Positions 1 through 7,606 of a stretch of 64,000 nucleotides of DNA are shown here, piece by piece. Each line of letters opens with the position of its first letter. Position 1 is the first letter of the stretch. Below the pieces are notes generated by a model. The model ran no database searches, was not told the DNA's origin, and worked only from the letters and a program-made list of their open reading frames with translations. This DNA comes from Fidelibacterota bacterium (GTDB taxonomy: Bacteria > Fidelibacterota > Marinisomatia > Marinisomatales > TCS55). Position numbers and translations under genes: made by a program. The stretch is taken from assembly GCA_004124385.1 (NCBI GenBank), contig SCKN01000003.1:38501-102500 (forward strand), read 5' to 3'.

Positions 1-371
1 GCGATTTAAGAACGGAAGCAACCCATTTACAATCTGGTCAAAAGATTATAACAGATGCTCCCGTAGACAATGAAGGTCGGGGAGACGCTTTTTCTCCGAC
101 AGATTTAGCCGCCACATCGTTGGCATCCTGTATGATCACTATTATGGGTATTGCTGCCAAAAAACGAAATATTGATATGACCGGGACATCGGCTGATATT
201 GTCAAGGTCATGTCACCAGATCCACGGCGAATAAGTGAAATTCAAATCAATATTAAATTTCCATATCACTTGAATGATAAAGAACGGACGATATTGCAAC
301 GGGCTGGAGAAAAATGCCCAGTAAGTTATAGTTTAAGTTCAAATCTAAAACAAATTGTTACATATTTGTAA
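1..371 (+). CDS. OsmC family peroxiredoxin-like protein, 5' truncated
   Basis: The reading frame is open from base 3, so the true start lies outside the window. The visible part matches the OsmC/YhfA fold: a DAP-x-DNEG-x-G stretch, then FSPTDL leading into the first redox cysteine (LASCM), and a second cysteine in GEKCPVS near the end. OsmC proteins reduce organic hydroperoxides with these two cysteines; that is family knowledge. There is no terminator before the rpe gene 57 bases downstream, so co-transcription is possible. The substrate is not defined by the sequence. Confidence 0.85.
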   Translation, partial: DLRTEATHLQSGQKIITDAPVDNEGRGDAFSPTDLAATSLASCMITIMGIAAKKRNIDMTGTSADIVKVMSPDPRRISEIQINIKFPYHLNDKERTILQRAGEKCPVSYSLSSNLKQIVTYL

Positions 372-428
372 AAAAGACTATTCATTATTGTACAGATATT
401 TTTCACCGTTTAAGTTTCAAGCTTTATT

Positions 429-1091
429 ATGGCAACTGAATTCAAATTAGCCCCCTCAATATTATCTGCAGATTTTTCTAATCTGGGGTATGCATTGCAA
501 TTATGTGATGATGGCGGTGCCCATTGGATTCATATTGATGTAATGGATAATCAATTTGTGCCTAATCTTACAATTGGTCCACCAGTTGTGAAATCACTCC
601 GGTCAAAAACGAATAAATTTATGGATGTTCATATGATGGTCATCGAACCGGAAAAACTTGTGAATCCATTTGCACGTGCCGGCGCTGATCTTATTACGTT
701 TCATATTGAAGCTACAGATGATCCCCAGTCGGTGATTGACCTCATAAAATCCACTGGCATACAAGTGGGTATTTCGCTTAAACCATCTACGCCACTTTCG
801 GATATTGAACCCTATTATGACCAGGTCGATCTCATTTTAGTCATGAGCGTTGAGCCGGGATTTGGGGGGCAGGGATATATGGAAGGATCCACGGCAAGAA
901 GACGGGAAATTAAAGACAAATTAAATGAACAATGCTTGCAAGACAGGGTATTGATCGAGGTGGATGGAGGCATCAAGCTCCACAATGCAAAAGAAGTAAT
1001 CGATGCCGGTGCGGATGTATTGGTAGCGGGATCAGCCATTTTTGGTTCGGAAAATCCGGCCAAAACAATTCAAGATTTTTACAATTTATAA
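429..1091 (+). CDS. rpe: Ribulose-phosphate 3-epimerase
   Basis: Interconverts D-ribulose 5-phosphate and D-xylulose 5-phosphate in the cytoplasmic pentose phosphate pathway. The 220-residue length is normal for this TIM barrel. Visible hallmarks are the N-terminal LAPSILSADFSNL, the metal/catalytic segment HIDVMD around residues 34-39, the VHMM histidine, MSVEPGFGGQ near 140-149, EVDGGI near 177-182 and AGSAIFG near the phosphate site. The ATG at 429 fits the family start. tkt follows after 12 bases and rpiB overlaps tkt, so three non-oxidative pentose phosphate enzymes form one operon. Confidence 0.96.
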   Translation: MATEFKLAPSILSADFSNLGYALQLCDDGGAHWIHIDVMDNQFVPNLTIGPPVVKSLRSKTNKFMDVHMMVIEPEKLVNPFARAGADLITFHIEATDDPQSVIDLIKSTGIQVGISLKPSTPLSDIEPYYDQVDLILVMSVEPGFGGQGYMEGSTARRREIKDKLNEQCLQDRVLIEVDGGIKLHNAKEVIDAGADVLVAGSAIFGSENPAKTIQDFYNL

Positions 1092-1103
1092 CAACAAAGA
1101 AAA

Positions 1104-3128
1104 ATGAGAACCTACCAAGATATAGATACATTTTCAGAATGGACTGCCGAGGAACAAAACCAATTTGTATTGGCCGTGACCAAGGGATTAATAATGGATA
1201 TGGTGCGAAAGGCCAATTCCGGTCATAGTGGTGGTCCCATGTCGTCTGCAGATTATACGCAGATACTTTTTACAGAATATTTGAATTTTAATCCGAATGA
1301 TTCGGAGTGGTTCAACCGGGATCGGTTCGTCCTATCAGCCGGACATGAATCGCCATTGCTTTACGCCATGCTGACCCAGATTGGTTGGCTCAATATAGAT
1401 GATATCCAGAATTTTCGCCAACTCCACAGCCGGACACCAGGACATCCGGAAGTGGAAATTCCCGGGGTAGAAGCCACCACCGGTCCATTGGGCCAGGGAT
1501 TCGGTATGGCCGTGGGAATGGCTACTGCTGAATCCATGCTTCGTTCGCGTTTTGGTGAATTGTCTGAAAATGCTGATGAGCTGGTGGGGCATTATACCTA
1601 TGTAATTGCAAGTGATGGTGATTTCCAGGAACCGATCACGCTGGGCGCAGGATCCATGGCCGGTCATTGGGGCCTTTCGCGTTTGATCGTATATTATGAT
1701 TCCAACAATGCCCAGATTTCCGGAAAGGTTGATCGCGCTGATTCTACCAATTATGCCCAGGTTTTCGAAGGGTTTGGTTGGCACGTTCAGAAGATTGATG
1801 GCCATGATCATGAACAGATTCGGGAAGCCATTGAAAAAGCCCAGGTCGTAGATCGCCCAAGTTTGATCATTGGTACAACTACAATGGCCCATGGTTCAGC
1901 CAATATGGAAGGGGACCACGAAACCCATGGTGCGCCCCTGCCCCAGGATGAAATTGATGCAACGAAAGAAAAGCTCGGACTTCCAAGTGAACCATTTTAT
2001 TTGCCAGAAGAAGTGGTTACTTATTTCCAATCCCGTTTTGATAGTTTAAAAGAAAAGGTTTCTAATTGGAATTCTGATCTTGTTACTGCATGTGAAAATG
2101 CAGATTTCAAAAAACTTTGGGATACAACAGTCCTTGGGGAATTGGGTGAAATTGATTTCCCCGAATTTGATAATGGCACATCCATTGCAACTCGAAAAGC
2201 ATTTGGAACCACTTTGGATACATTTGCTGAACAGGTGCCATCCATCGTGGGTGGATCAGCCGATTTGGAACCATCCAATTATACGGGAAATTTCGCAAAA
2301 ACTTATGGCGATTTCTCAAAAGAAAACCGATCCGGGCGAAATTTAGCATTTGGTGTTCGAGAATTCCCCATGGCCGCGGCCATGAATGGTATGGCACTCC
2401 ATGGTGGCGTCATCCCGTTTGGTGGAACATTCTTAGTATTTGCAGATTATGAACGACCCGCCTTGCGGTTAGCAGCCATCCAAGGGTGTGGCGTTATTCA
2501 CGAATTTACCCATGATTCTTTTTGGTTGGGCGAAGATGGTCCAACACACCAGCCTATCGAGCATGCCATGGCCTTACGTGCCATTCCCAATTTCAATGTA
2601 TTCCGTCCAGCAGATGCCAAAGAAACTGCAGCTTGTTTTCGATTGGCTATAGACCAAAGGGAAACGCCGAGTGCATTGCTCCTTACGCGTCAAGGCGTAG
2701 CTGTCTTACCGCAAGAAATGGAAGTTATAATTGGTGGTGTGTCTAAAGGTGCTTATGCGGTGGTCGAATGTGACAATCCTGAATTAATTTTTATTGCCAC
2801 AGGATCAGAAGTGGGCCTCGCCATGGAAGTGGCCAATGCCATGGATGATAAACAGATTCGCGTTGTGAGTATGCCTTGTTGGGAATTATTCGAGCAACAG
2901 TCCGATGAATATAAAAATGCATTAATTCCAAGCCGCGGCGCTATGAAAATTTCTATGGAAGCAGGCATTACCATGGGATGGGATAAATATATTGGTCCCA
3001 ATGGATTGGCCATTGGCATGGACCATTTTGGGGCATCGGCACCGGGGAAAGATTTGGCACAGGAATTTGGTTTTACTGCAGATCAAGTTGAGAAAAAAAT
3101 CAGAAATCATTTAGCAAATCTTTTATGA
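1104..3128 (+). CDS. tkt: Transketolase
   Basis: Thiamine-diphosphate enzyme that moves two-carbon ketol units between pentose phosphates and aldoses. The 674 residues are full length. Seen in the sequence: the substrate-site KANSGHSGGP (His41), the cofactor segment SDGDFQEP near residues 169-177 followed by NN (the GDG...N motif in a slightly altered form), and the pyrimidine domain with REFPMAAAMNG and HDSFWLGEDGPTHQP. It starts 12 bases after rpe and its stop overlaps the rpiB start (ATGA), indicating translational coupling. Confidence 0.96.
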   Translation: MRTYQDIDTFSEWTAEEQNQFVLAVTKGLIMDMVRKANSGHSGGPMSSADYTQILFTEYLNFNPNDSEWFNRDRFVLSAGHESPLLYAMLTQIGWLNIDDIQNFRQLHSRTPGHPEVEIPGVEATTGPLGQGFGMAVGMATAESMLRSRFGELSENADELVGHYTYVIASDGDFQEPITLGAGSMAGHWGLSRLIVYYDSNNAQISGKVDRADSTNYAQVFEGFGWHVQKIDGHDHEQIREAIEKAQVVDRPSLIIGTTTMAHGSANMEGDHETHGAPLPQDEIDATKEKLGLPSEPFYLPEEVVTYFQSRFDSLKEKVSNWNSDLVTACENADFKKLWDTTVLGELGEIDFPEFDNGTSIATRKAFGTTLDTFAEQVPSIVGGSADLEPSNYTGNFAKTYGDFSKENRSGRNLAFGVREFPMAAAMNGMALHGGVIPFGGTFLVFADYERPALRLAAIQGCGVIHEFTHDSFWLGEDGPTHQPIEHAMALRAIPNFNVFRPADAKETAACFRLAIDQRETPSALLLTRQGVAVLPQEMEVIIGGVSKGAYAVVECDNPELIFIATGSEVGLAMEVANAMDDKQIRVVSMPCWELFEQQSDEYKNALIPSRGAMKISMEAGITMGWDKYIGPNGLAIGMDHFGASAPGKDLAQEFGFTADQVEKKIRNHLANLL

Positions 3129-3562
3129 AGATTCACATTGCCACTGATCATGCCGGATTAGAACTCAAAAATATCATCCGGGATTATTTAATTGAAAAAG
3201 GCCACGATGTGACCGATCATGGCGCCCATGAATACGACGCCTTGGACGATTATCCCGATTTCATTTTTCCCTGCGCTAGAGCCGTAGCTGCGGATACAGA
3301 AAGTAGGGGAATTATTTTAGGCGGCTCCGGACAGGGAGAAGCCATGGCAGCCAATCGGATAAAAGGTGTACGAGCTGCCGTATTTTATAATGGTCCCGCA
3401 GAAATAGTAAAATTATCCCGAGAACACAACAATGCCAATATTCTGTCTTTGGGCGCGCGTTTTATGACAGAAAATGAAATATATGATGTGATTGAAATGT
3501 GGCTGAATGAACCTTTTGAAGGTGGGCGACATCAAAGAAGGATTGAAAAATTAGATAATTAA
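3125..3562 (+). CDS. rpiB: Ribose 5-phosphate isomerase B
   Basis: RpiB/LacAB family isomerase converting ribulose 5-phosphate to ribose 5-phosphate. The N-terminus shows TDHAGLELK, the catalytic cysteine lies in FPCARAVA near residue 60, and the anion-hole loop reads GGSGQGEAMAANR. Many RpiB proteins have GSGIGM there, so this is the GQGE variant of the loop. The length of 145 residues is normal. Its ATG overlaps the tkt stop. The first attC-like site overlaps its stop codon, so the cassette array was inserted directly behind this housekeeping operon. Confidence 0.93.
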   Translation: MKIHIATDHAGLELKNIIRDYLIEKGHDVTDHGAHEYDALDDYPDFIFPCARAVAADTESRGIILGGSGQGEAMAANRIKGVRAAVFYNGPAEIVKLSREHNNANILSLGARFMTENEIYDVIEMWLNEPFEGGRHQRRIEKLDN

Positions 3563-3654
3563 CGTTTCAGTATATGCGATGTTTTGCGGAACGTGGTGGA
3601 GCAAAATATGGGAGAGCGTAGTGCAACGAGCGAACCGCATATGCTGAGTTAGGC
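3557..3654 (-). other. attC-like recombination site 1
   Basis: Outer boxes AATTAAC (3557-3563) and GTTAGGC (3648-3654). Inside them, 12-base arms at 3567-3578 and 3636-3647 pair completely with one G-T wobble. A further inner stem pairs TTTTGC (3582-3587) with GCAAAA (3601-3606). The site overlaps the rpiB stop. A second hairpin (GATTTTC 3661-3667 with GAAAATC 3683-3689) lies between it and the stop of the nuclease gene. Confidence 0.75.
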
Positions 3655-3718
3655 GAGGGTGATTTTCTGTAGCTAATCGGAGGAAAATCAAGTGCAACGA
3701 CCCCTAGCCCAAAACACC

Positions 3719-4579
3719 TTATTGTAAAATTAATTCAGTTTGGATTCCAAAATGATCTGATAGGTGGATTTTATTGTCATTCAATTCAAAAACCGATTCT
3801 GTGAATATTATTTCAGAAGATAAAATTTTTACTTTTTTTAATAAAGTATTTTGCAAAAATATATGGTCAATTCTTTGAGAATTCGAATTCGAATGAGTAC
3901 CTATCTTATTAAGATAAATTGTATTATCCCATGTATAATTATCTAATCCACTTCTTGAGTAGGAGTCTACAAAACCATTATTTATTAGATTCTGATAGTT
4001 AGAAGTTGCGATGTGTGGACCTGTATTAAAATCTCCTAAAATTACACTAGGCGAGTTATTTTTTAATAAAGTCTCGTGGATTTGTGTAATCTGGGAGTTT
4101 CTAATTTTTATTATCTTTTTAGAATCCTGTTCGTGTAAAGTACCACCTGAAGTAAGATGTGTATTTATAAAATGGATTTTCCCAAAGTTTTTTATAAAAA
4201 TATCACAACTTAAAAAACCTTTATTAACAAATATTTTCTCATCAAAGCAGTTTTCGTTGAATGGATGAAACGCACCATCCGCAATAGGATATTTCGATAA
4301 AAACATCAACCCACTATCAAATTTAAAACCCGCCCCTTTTTTTAAGAAGTGGTAAGGATATTTGCTTTTTAATTCATTAATAACATATTCTTGGTGTTTT
4401 TTATTATAAATCTCTTGTAAGGCAACAATGTCAGAACAGGCTTTAATAATCTCTTTTGGTATATATTTCAATCTTTTGCTTATGTGTTTTGTCGGCTTAA
4501 AAAAGGATATTCCACAAATTTGAAAATTAAATAATCCCAGGTTAAGAGATAATATTTTGAGATTTTTTTTATCTTTCAT
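3719..4579 (-). CDS. Endonuclease/exonuclease/phosphatase family protein (cassette gene)
   Basis: 286 residues with the catalytic residues of the EEP (DNase I / neutral sphingomyelinase-like) fold in order: the Asn in SLNLG near the start, the metal-binding Glu in ALQEIY, His in NTHLTSG, the Asp-x-Asn pair in LGDFNTGP and the terminal SDHFG. There is no signal peptide, so it should be cytoplasmic. The fold cleaves phosphodiesters in nucleic acids or lipid head groups; the substrate here is unknown. It is very AT-rich, sits on the strand opposite to rpiB and is flanked by attC-like sites 1 and 2, so it is read as the cargo of one integron cassette. Confidence 0.85.
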   Translation of the reverse strand: MKDKKNLKILSLNLGLFNFQICGISFFKPTKHISKRLKYIPKEIIKACSDIVALQEIYNKKHQEYVINELKSKYPYHFLKKGAGFKFDSGLMFLSKYPIADGAFHPFNENCFDEKIFVNKGFLSCDIFIKNFGKIHFINTHLTSGGTLHEQDSKKIIKIRNSQITQIHETLLKNNSPSVILGDFNTGPHIATSNYQNLINNGFVDSYSRSGLDNYTWDNTIYLNKIGTHSNSNSQRIDHIFLQNTLLKKVKILSSEIIFTESVFELNDNKIHLSDHFGIQTELILQ

Positions 4580-4721
4580 TTGGTTTTTTCAAGATGTGAA
4601 GTTTTATAAATAGATTGTTTTCGTAGCGACAGCGGAGAAAACACCTAACTTTCCCCTTATTTAAAATTTGAATTTTTTTTTCATTCGTTTCTTATTCCAA
4701 AAAGAGACTTGGAAATATGTC

Positions 4722-4851
4722 GCCTAACTGTGAGTATATGAATAGTAGCCGATTGCGGCTTCCATCCCTGTTAATATGCAAGAAATTTGAAGCGGGCAAC
4801 AACTTTTGGATTCACCGCTGTTTCGGCTATTATTTTTATACATTGTTAGCA
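4722..4851 (-). other. attC-like recombination site 2
   Basis: Outer boxes GCCTAAC (4722-4728, perfect RYYYAAC) and GTTAGCA (4845-4851). Arms AATAGTAGCCGA (4741-4752) and TCGGCTATTATT (4823-4834) pair with one G-T wobble, and GCGG/CCGC extends the stem after a bulge. The site lies 5 bases beyond the stop codon of the PD40 lipoprotein gene, the normal placement of attC in a cassette. Its left box is the exact reverse complement of the right box of site 1. Confidence 0.75.
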
Positions 4852-4856
4852 ATTGT

Positions 4857-5804
4857 TTATTTTCTTTTAAGATTAAAAATACCACTAGCATTTACCCAAT
4901 ACACTTCTCCTTTGGTTACCCCTTTCCACCCACTCTCTGGAGGATTACTGTATCTTCTTGAAAAGAAAAAAAACTTACCATCTGGTGATATATAAGGGCA
5001 GAAATAAATCCAATCTTTAATTAACGGTTCTCCAAGATCAAAATAAATTGGTGTTTGCCATTTGTTATTTTCTTTAAAAGATACGGCAAACCCCTTTTCT
5101 TCAGTATAAGTGTTTGCAGTAATCAAATAACTTTCATCTGGTGAAACATAAGTACTACGTTCATTTTTTTCTGAATTTACTTCTAAACCAATATTTACTG
5201 GTGTATCAAATTTTCCATCTCCTAAATATTGAGCTCTATAAATATCTCGTTTACCAAAACTATCTGGACGGTCGGATGTAAAGTATATGCTTCCATCAGC
5301 AACAACTACTGGATATGATTCAGCATACTTTTCTGTTGATATTGGATACTCCACCTTTGAAGCTATTTGCCATTTACCTTCTATTTTTTGACTTTTATAA
5401 ATGTCTGGTTTAGAGTTGTTAGAACGATCTTCCGGACTAATCCCGAGAAAATACATTGTATTACCATCTTGAGTAATTGATGGGTCAATAGCCACGGATT
5501 TAGCATCTTGGTCAGAATACATTTGTATTGGTTGTGGTTCAGTCCAATTACTATCAATTAATTCAGAATGATGTATAACAAAGCTTCCATCAATAATTCT
5601 CGTAAAAAACAATTCAGTAAAAGAAGAGTTAAACACCGTATTTATTTCTATATCATTTGTATTAACTATTGATGGGGCAAATAATTCAGGTGTGATACCC
5701 GGTAGTTTTTGACCTAAATAGGGATTGTATGAGTTAATGGGTTTACAGCTTTGCAAAACGAAAACTAGTCCTATTATTGATAAGAAATAATACCTTCTGT
5801 TCAT
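4857..5804 (-). CDS. PD40/TolB-like beta-propeller lipoprotein (cassette gene)
   Basis: 315 residues. The N-terminus is a lipoprotein signal peptide with lipobox LQSC (Cys20). The rest shows repeated WD40-like PD40 blades: ITQDGNTMYFLG, VADGSIYFTSDRPDSFGKRDIYRA, VSPDESYLIT and ISPDGKFFFFSRR. PD40 propellers bind ligands or partner proteins at the cell envelope; no catalytic residues are evident. The start lies 19 bases from attC-like site 3 and the stop 5 bases from site 2, so gene and site fill the whole cassette. It is probably anchored in the outer membrane (inference). Confidence 0.85.
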   Translation of the reverse strand: MNRRYYFLSIIGLVFVLQSCKPINSYNPYLGQKLPGITPELFAPSIVNTNDIEINTVFNSSFTELFFTRIIDGSFVIHHSELIDSNWTEPQPIQMYSDQDAKSVAIDPSITQDGNTMYFLGISPEDRSNNSKPDIYKSQKIEGKWQIASKVEYPISTEKYAESYPVVVADGSIYFTSDRPDSFGKRDIYRAQYLGDGKFDTPVNIGLEVNSEKNERSTYVSPDESYLITANTYTEEKGFAVSFKENNKWQTPIYFDLGEPLIKDWIYFCPYISPDGKFFFFSRRYSNPPESGWKGVTKGEVYWVNASGIFNLKRK

Positions 5805-5823
5805 ATTGTTTTATTTAAATAAT

Positions 5824-5953
5824 TGCTAACGTTTCGCAGGTATGGTTAGTTGCTGATGCATATTTTTTACTTTGTCCATAACCATAAATTTACAAATTTT
5901 TATATATTATAAATAAACTAGCCCCGGCAATTAACTATGACCTGCTGTTATAT
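5824..5953 (-). other. attC-like recombination site 3
   Basis: Outer boxes TGCTAAC (5824-5830) and GTTATAT (5947-5953). The long arms at 5836-5853 (starting GCAGGT) and 5927-5945 (ending ACCTGC) pair over about 18 bases with one extrahelical base and a few wobbles. An unpaired base on one arm is typical of attC. TGCTAAC is the exact complement of the GTTAGCA box of site 2. Confidence 0.75.
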
Positions 5954-6019
5954 ACTGTTCTGGACTTTTTTACCAAAAAGTCTTTTTCTTATCAAAATTA
6001 TAGAAAAGAAGTAAAAAGC

Positions 6020-6619
6020 TCACACCTTTTTTTTTTTGGCTTTTCTGACCACCACTTTCTTTTTAGTCTTTTTTTCCGGTTTTGGCTTTTCTGTTTCTTT
6101 TTCTGTTTCTTCTTCTAATTCCTCTGGATAATTTTTTACAGAGAGAACAGGTGTTAAAATTTCTAAAATTTTATCAAGTTTTTTGTTTAATATTCCAAAT
6201 TCTTTTGTTAATTGATCAGTGTCCTTTTTTTTATTATTTCCAAAACATTTATCACAATAAATCGGTTTCCCTTTTGTAGGTCTAAACGGGACTTCACATT
6301 CTTTTCCGCAGTTATCACACAACGCATTATGCATTACAGAATCTCTATCACCAAAACTCCTTTTTCTTGAATCTCCGCTCTTAAACTTTCTATCGCCTCT
6401 TTCTTTACCGAATTTTTTTGGATATTCATTTTGATTTCTCTCAAAACAGCTGCTGCAAAAAATAGGCTTGCCACTAGTAGGTTTAAAGGGGACTTCACAT
6501 TCTTTGCCACAATTACTACAGGTAGCTTGGTGCATCGAAGATTTTCCCGAATCGTTACCTCTTCTTTTACTGAAACCTATTGCTCTTTCAGATCTATTAT
6601 TCCCAGTATAATTTTTCAT
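6020..6619 (-). CDS. CxxC-x17-CxxC zinc-binding domain protein (cassette gene)
   Basis: 199 residues with two copies of a treble-clef/zinc-ribbon-like unit: Cys34, Cys37, Cys55, Cys58 and Cys101, Cys104, Cys122, Cys125, each with 17 residues between the CxxC pairs and an extra Cys after GKE. This matches the CxxC-x17-CxxC family, whose function is not established. Residues about 135-160 look like a short coiled coil, and the last 35 are Glu/Pro/Lys-rich ending in a Lys/Arg tract. The basic tails suggest nucleic-acid contact (inference). It occupies the third cassette, between attC-like sites 3 and 4. Confidence 0.82.
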   Translation of the reverse strand: MKNYTGNNRSERAIGFSKRRGNDSGKSSMHQATCSNCGKECEVPFKPTSGKPIFCSSCFERNQNEYPKKFGKERGDRKFKSGDSRKRSFGDRDSVMHNALCDNCGKECEVPFRPTKGKPIYCDKCFGNNKKKDTDQLTKEFGILNKKLDKILEILTPVLSVKNYPEELEEETEKETEKPKPEKKTKKKVVVRKAKKKKV

Positions 6620-6811
6620 GATTATCCTCTCCTATAAGGTCTAATTGAATTTAAAGCTTGTTATAAATATTCTATCAAATATATGCATAGAGTAATAAAT
6701 TTAATATTTTTTTCTCATTTATTATGCCTACTTCTTTATTATTTATTTTTCTAAATCTATATTTTTCTGAGCAAGAATTTTTCTTTATTTAAAACTCCAG
6801 CCCAGAATTGA
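6620..6811. other. AT-rich non-coding part of third cassette
   Basis: Stretch between the start of the CxxC gene and attC-like site 4. It is extremely AT-rich, with no reading frame of coding character on either strand. Just upstream of the minus-strand start there is an AGGAGAGG sequence (read on the minus strand, complement of 6633-6640) that can serve as ribosome binding site. A promoter for the minus-strand gene may lie here but no convincing boxes stand out. Confidence 0.4.
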
Positions 6812-6857
6812 ATATAACGTCTTGCTAAACCCAATAATTGCGTTTAGCGGGTTAAGT
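6812..6857 (-). other. attC-like recombination site 4 (short)
   Basis: Outer boxes ATATAAC (6812-6818) and GTTAAGT (6851-6857, perfect GTTRRRY). The inner stem is GCTAAAC (6824-6830) with GTTTAGC (6842-6848), loop 11. At 46 bases it is shorter than usual attC sites. Its left box is the exact complement of the right box of site 3. A second hairpin (CGGGTTAA / TTAACCGG, 6848-6877) follows. From 6878 to the mobA stop at 6975 nothing recognisable is seen. Confidence 0.55.
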
Positions 6858-6974
6858 TCTCACTGTGTTTTAACCGGTGTATTGTGGGCAAAACCCATAA
6901 ATCAGTCCTTTTCATCTGAACACTTCCACTTCATGTTTTTATCGTTAAATTCAATTTCAATGTAGGTACATAAT

Positions 6975-7553
6975 TCAAGAAATAAAAAGGTCAGAAATTG
7001 CTTCATGATCTTCTGGGGTATTCATATTTAAAAAACGATCATCCTCCCCAAGTTTTACATAAGCAGTATTTAATTTTTCAAGTAATTTGAATAAACTGAA
7101 GTTTTCTCTTTGAATTTCAGAATCCAAAGTAGGTAAAATCCGTTTATGGTAAAAACCACATGTAACCTGCATTTTGTCATTGGCTATGGGAATTACAGCG
7201 TCACAATTTTCATTTCTTAATTCCCAAAGTTTTTTAAATACTTTCGAATCAATTAAAGGTAAATCACAGGATAGAAGTAGTATCCAATCTGTCTTTGCAT
7301 TATTGAATGCAGTATAAAGTCCATTGATGGGGGCTTGAATATCCAATTCGTCCTTTATGAAAGGATAGGAAATTGAGTCTGGTTTTTCCTTTCCGATCAC
7401 ATATCTATTTTCAAATCCATTACATGTACCCCATATTCGGTCAAGAATAGATCGTCCATTAATGGTGGCTTGCCATTTTGGGGATCCAAATCGTTTACTT
7501 TCTCCGCCGATCAAAATAGTTGCTGTTGCCGGAATTTTTGTGGGCTGATTCAT
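6975..7553 (-). CDS. mobA: Molybdenum cofactor guanylyltransferase
   Basis: MobA joins GMP from GTP to Mo-molybdopterin, giving the bis-MGD cofactor used by DMSO-reductase family enzymes. The 192-residue protein has the nucleotide-binding start TILIGGESKRFGSPK (residues about 12-26), the LLLSCDLPLID metal segment and an N-terminal Rossmann-like fold, all typical of MobA. It is divergent from the molybdoenzyme operon, with 53 bases between starts that must hold both promoters. The neighbouring gene encodes a bis-MGD enzyme, consistent with this call. The start is the ATG at 7551-7553. Confidence 0.9.
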   Translation of the reverse strand: MNQPTKIPATATILIGGESKRFGSPKWQATINGRSILDRIWGTCNGFENRYVIGKEKPDSISYPFIKDELDIQAPINGLYTAFNNAKTDWILLLSCDLPLIDSKVFKKLWELRNENCDAVIPIANDKMQVTCGFYHKRILPTLDSEIQRENFSLFKLLEKLNTAYVKLGEDDRFLNMNTPEDHEAISDLFIS

Positions 7554-7606
7554 GTGAAGTTTTGGTTAATATTGTCCTACCCAAATATACGGGTTAAGCG
7601 CACTAA

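Larger units (their letters stand above)
3557..6857 (-). mobile_element. Integron-type gene cassette array without integrase (CALIN-like)
   Basis: Four hairpin sites with attC architecture (3557-3654, 4722-4851, 5824-5953, 6812-6857) separate three single-gene units, all on the minus strand and visibly more AT-rich than rpiB or mobA. Between neighbouring sites the outer 7-mers are perfectly complementary: GTTAGGC/GCCTAAC for the first interval, GTTAGCA/TGCTAAC for the second, GTTATAT/ATATAAC for the third. That is what insertion of circular cassettes predicts. Strand is inferred from gene direction and from the middle gene, whose stop is 5 bases from one site and whose start is 19 bases from the next. 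No tyrosine integrase gene is present in the window. Confidence 0.75.

Noticed and set aside
1335..1892. Long open frame antisense to transketolase (185 codons, minus strand)
   Set aside because: It lies wholly within tkt, has no ribosome site and its translation looks like a mirror of conserved tkt codons.
4717..4995. 92-codon plus-strand frame across attC-like site 2
   Set aside because: It runs through the hairpin and into the antisense of the lipoprotein gene; no coding signature.
3563..6974. Integron integrase or another recombinase
   Set aside because: No tyrosine or serine recombinase motif was found in any frame here or elsewhere in the window, so the array is called without an integrase.
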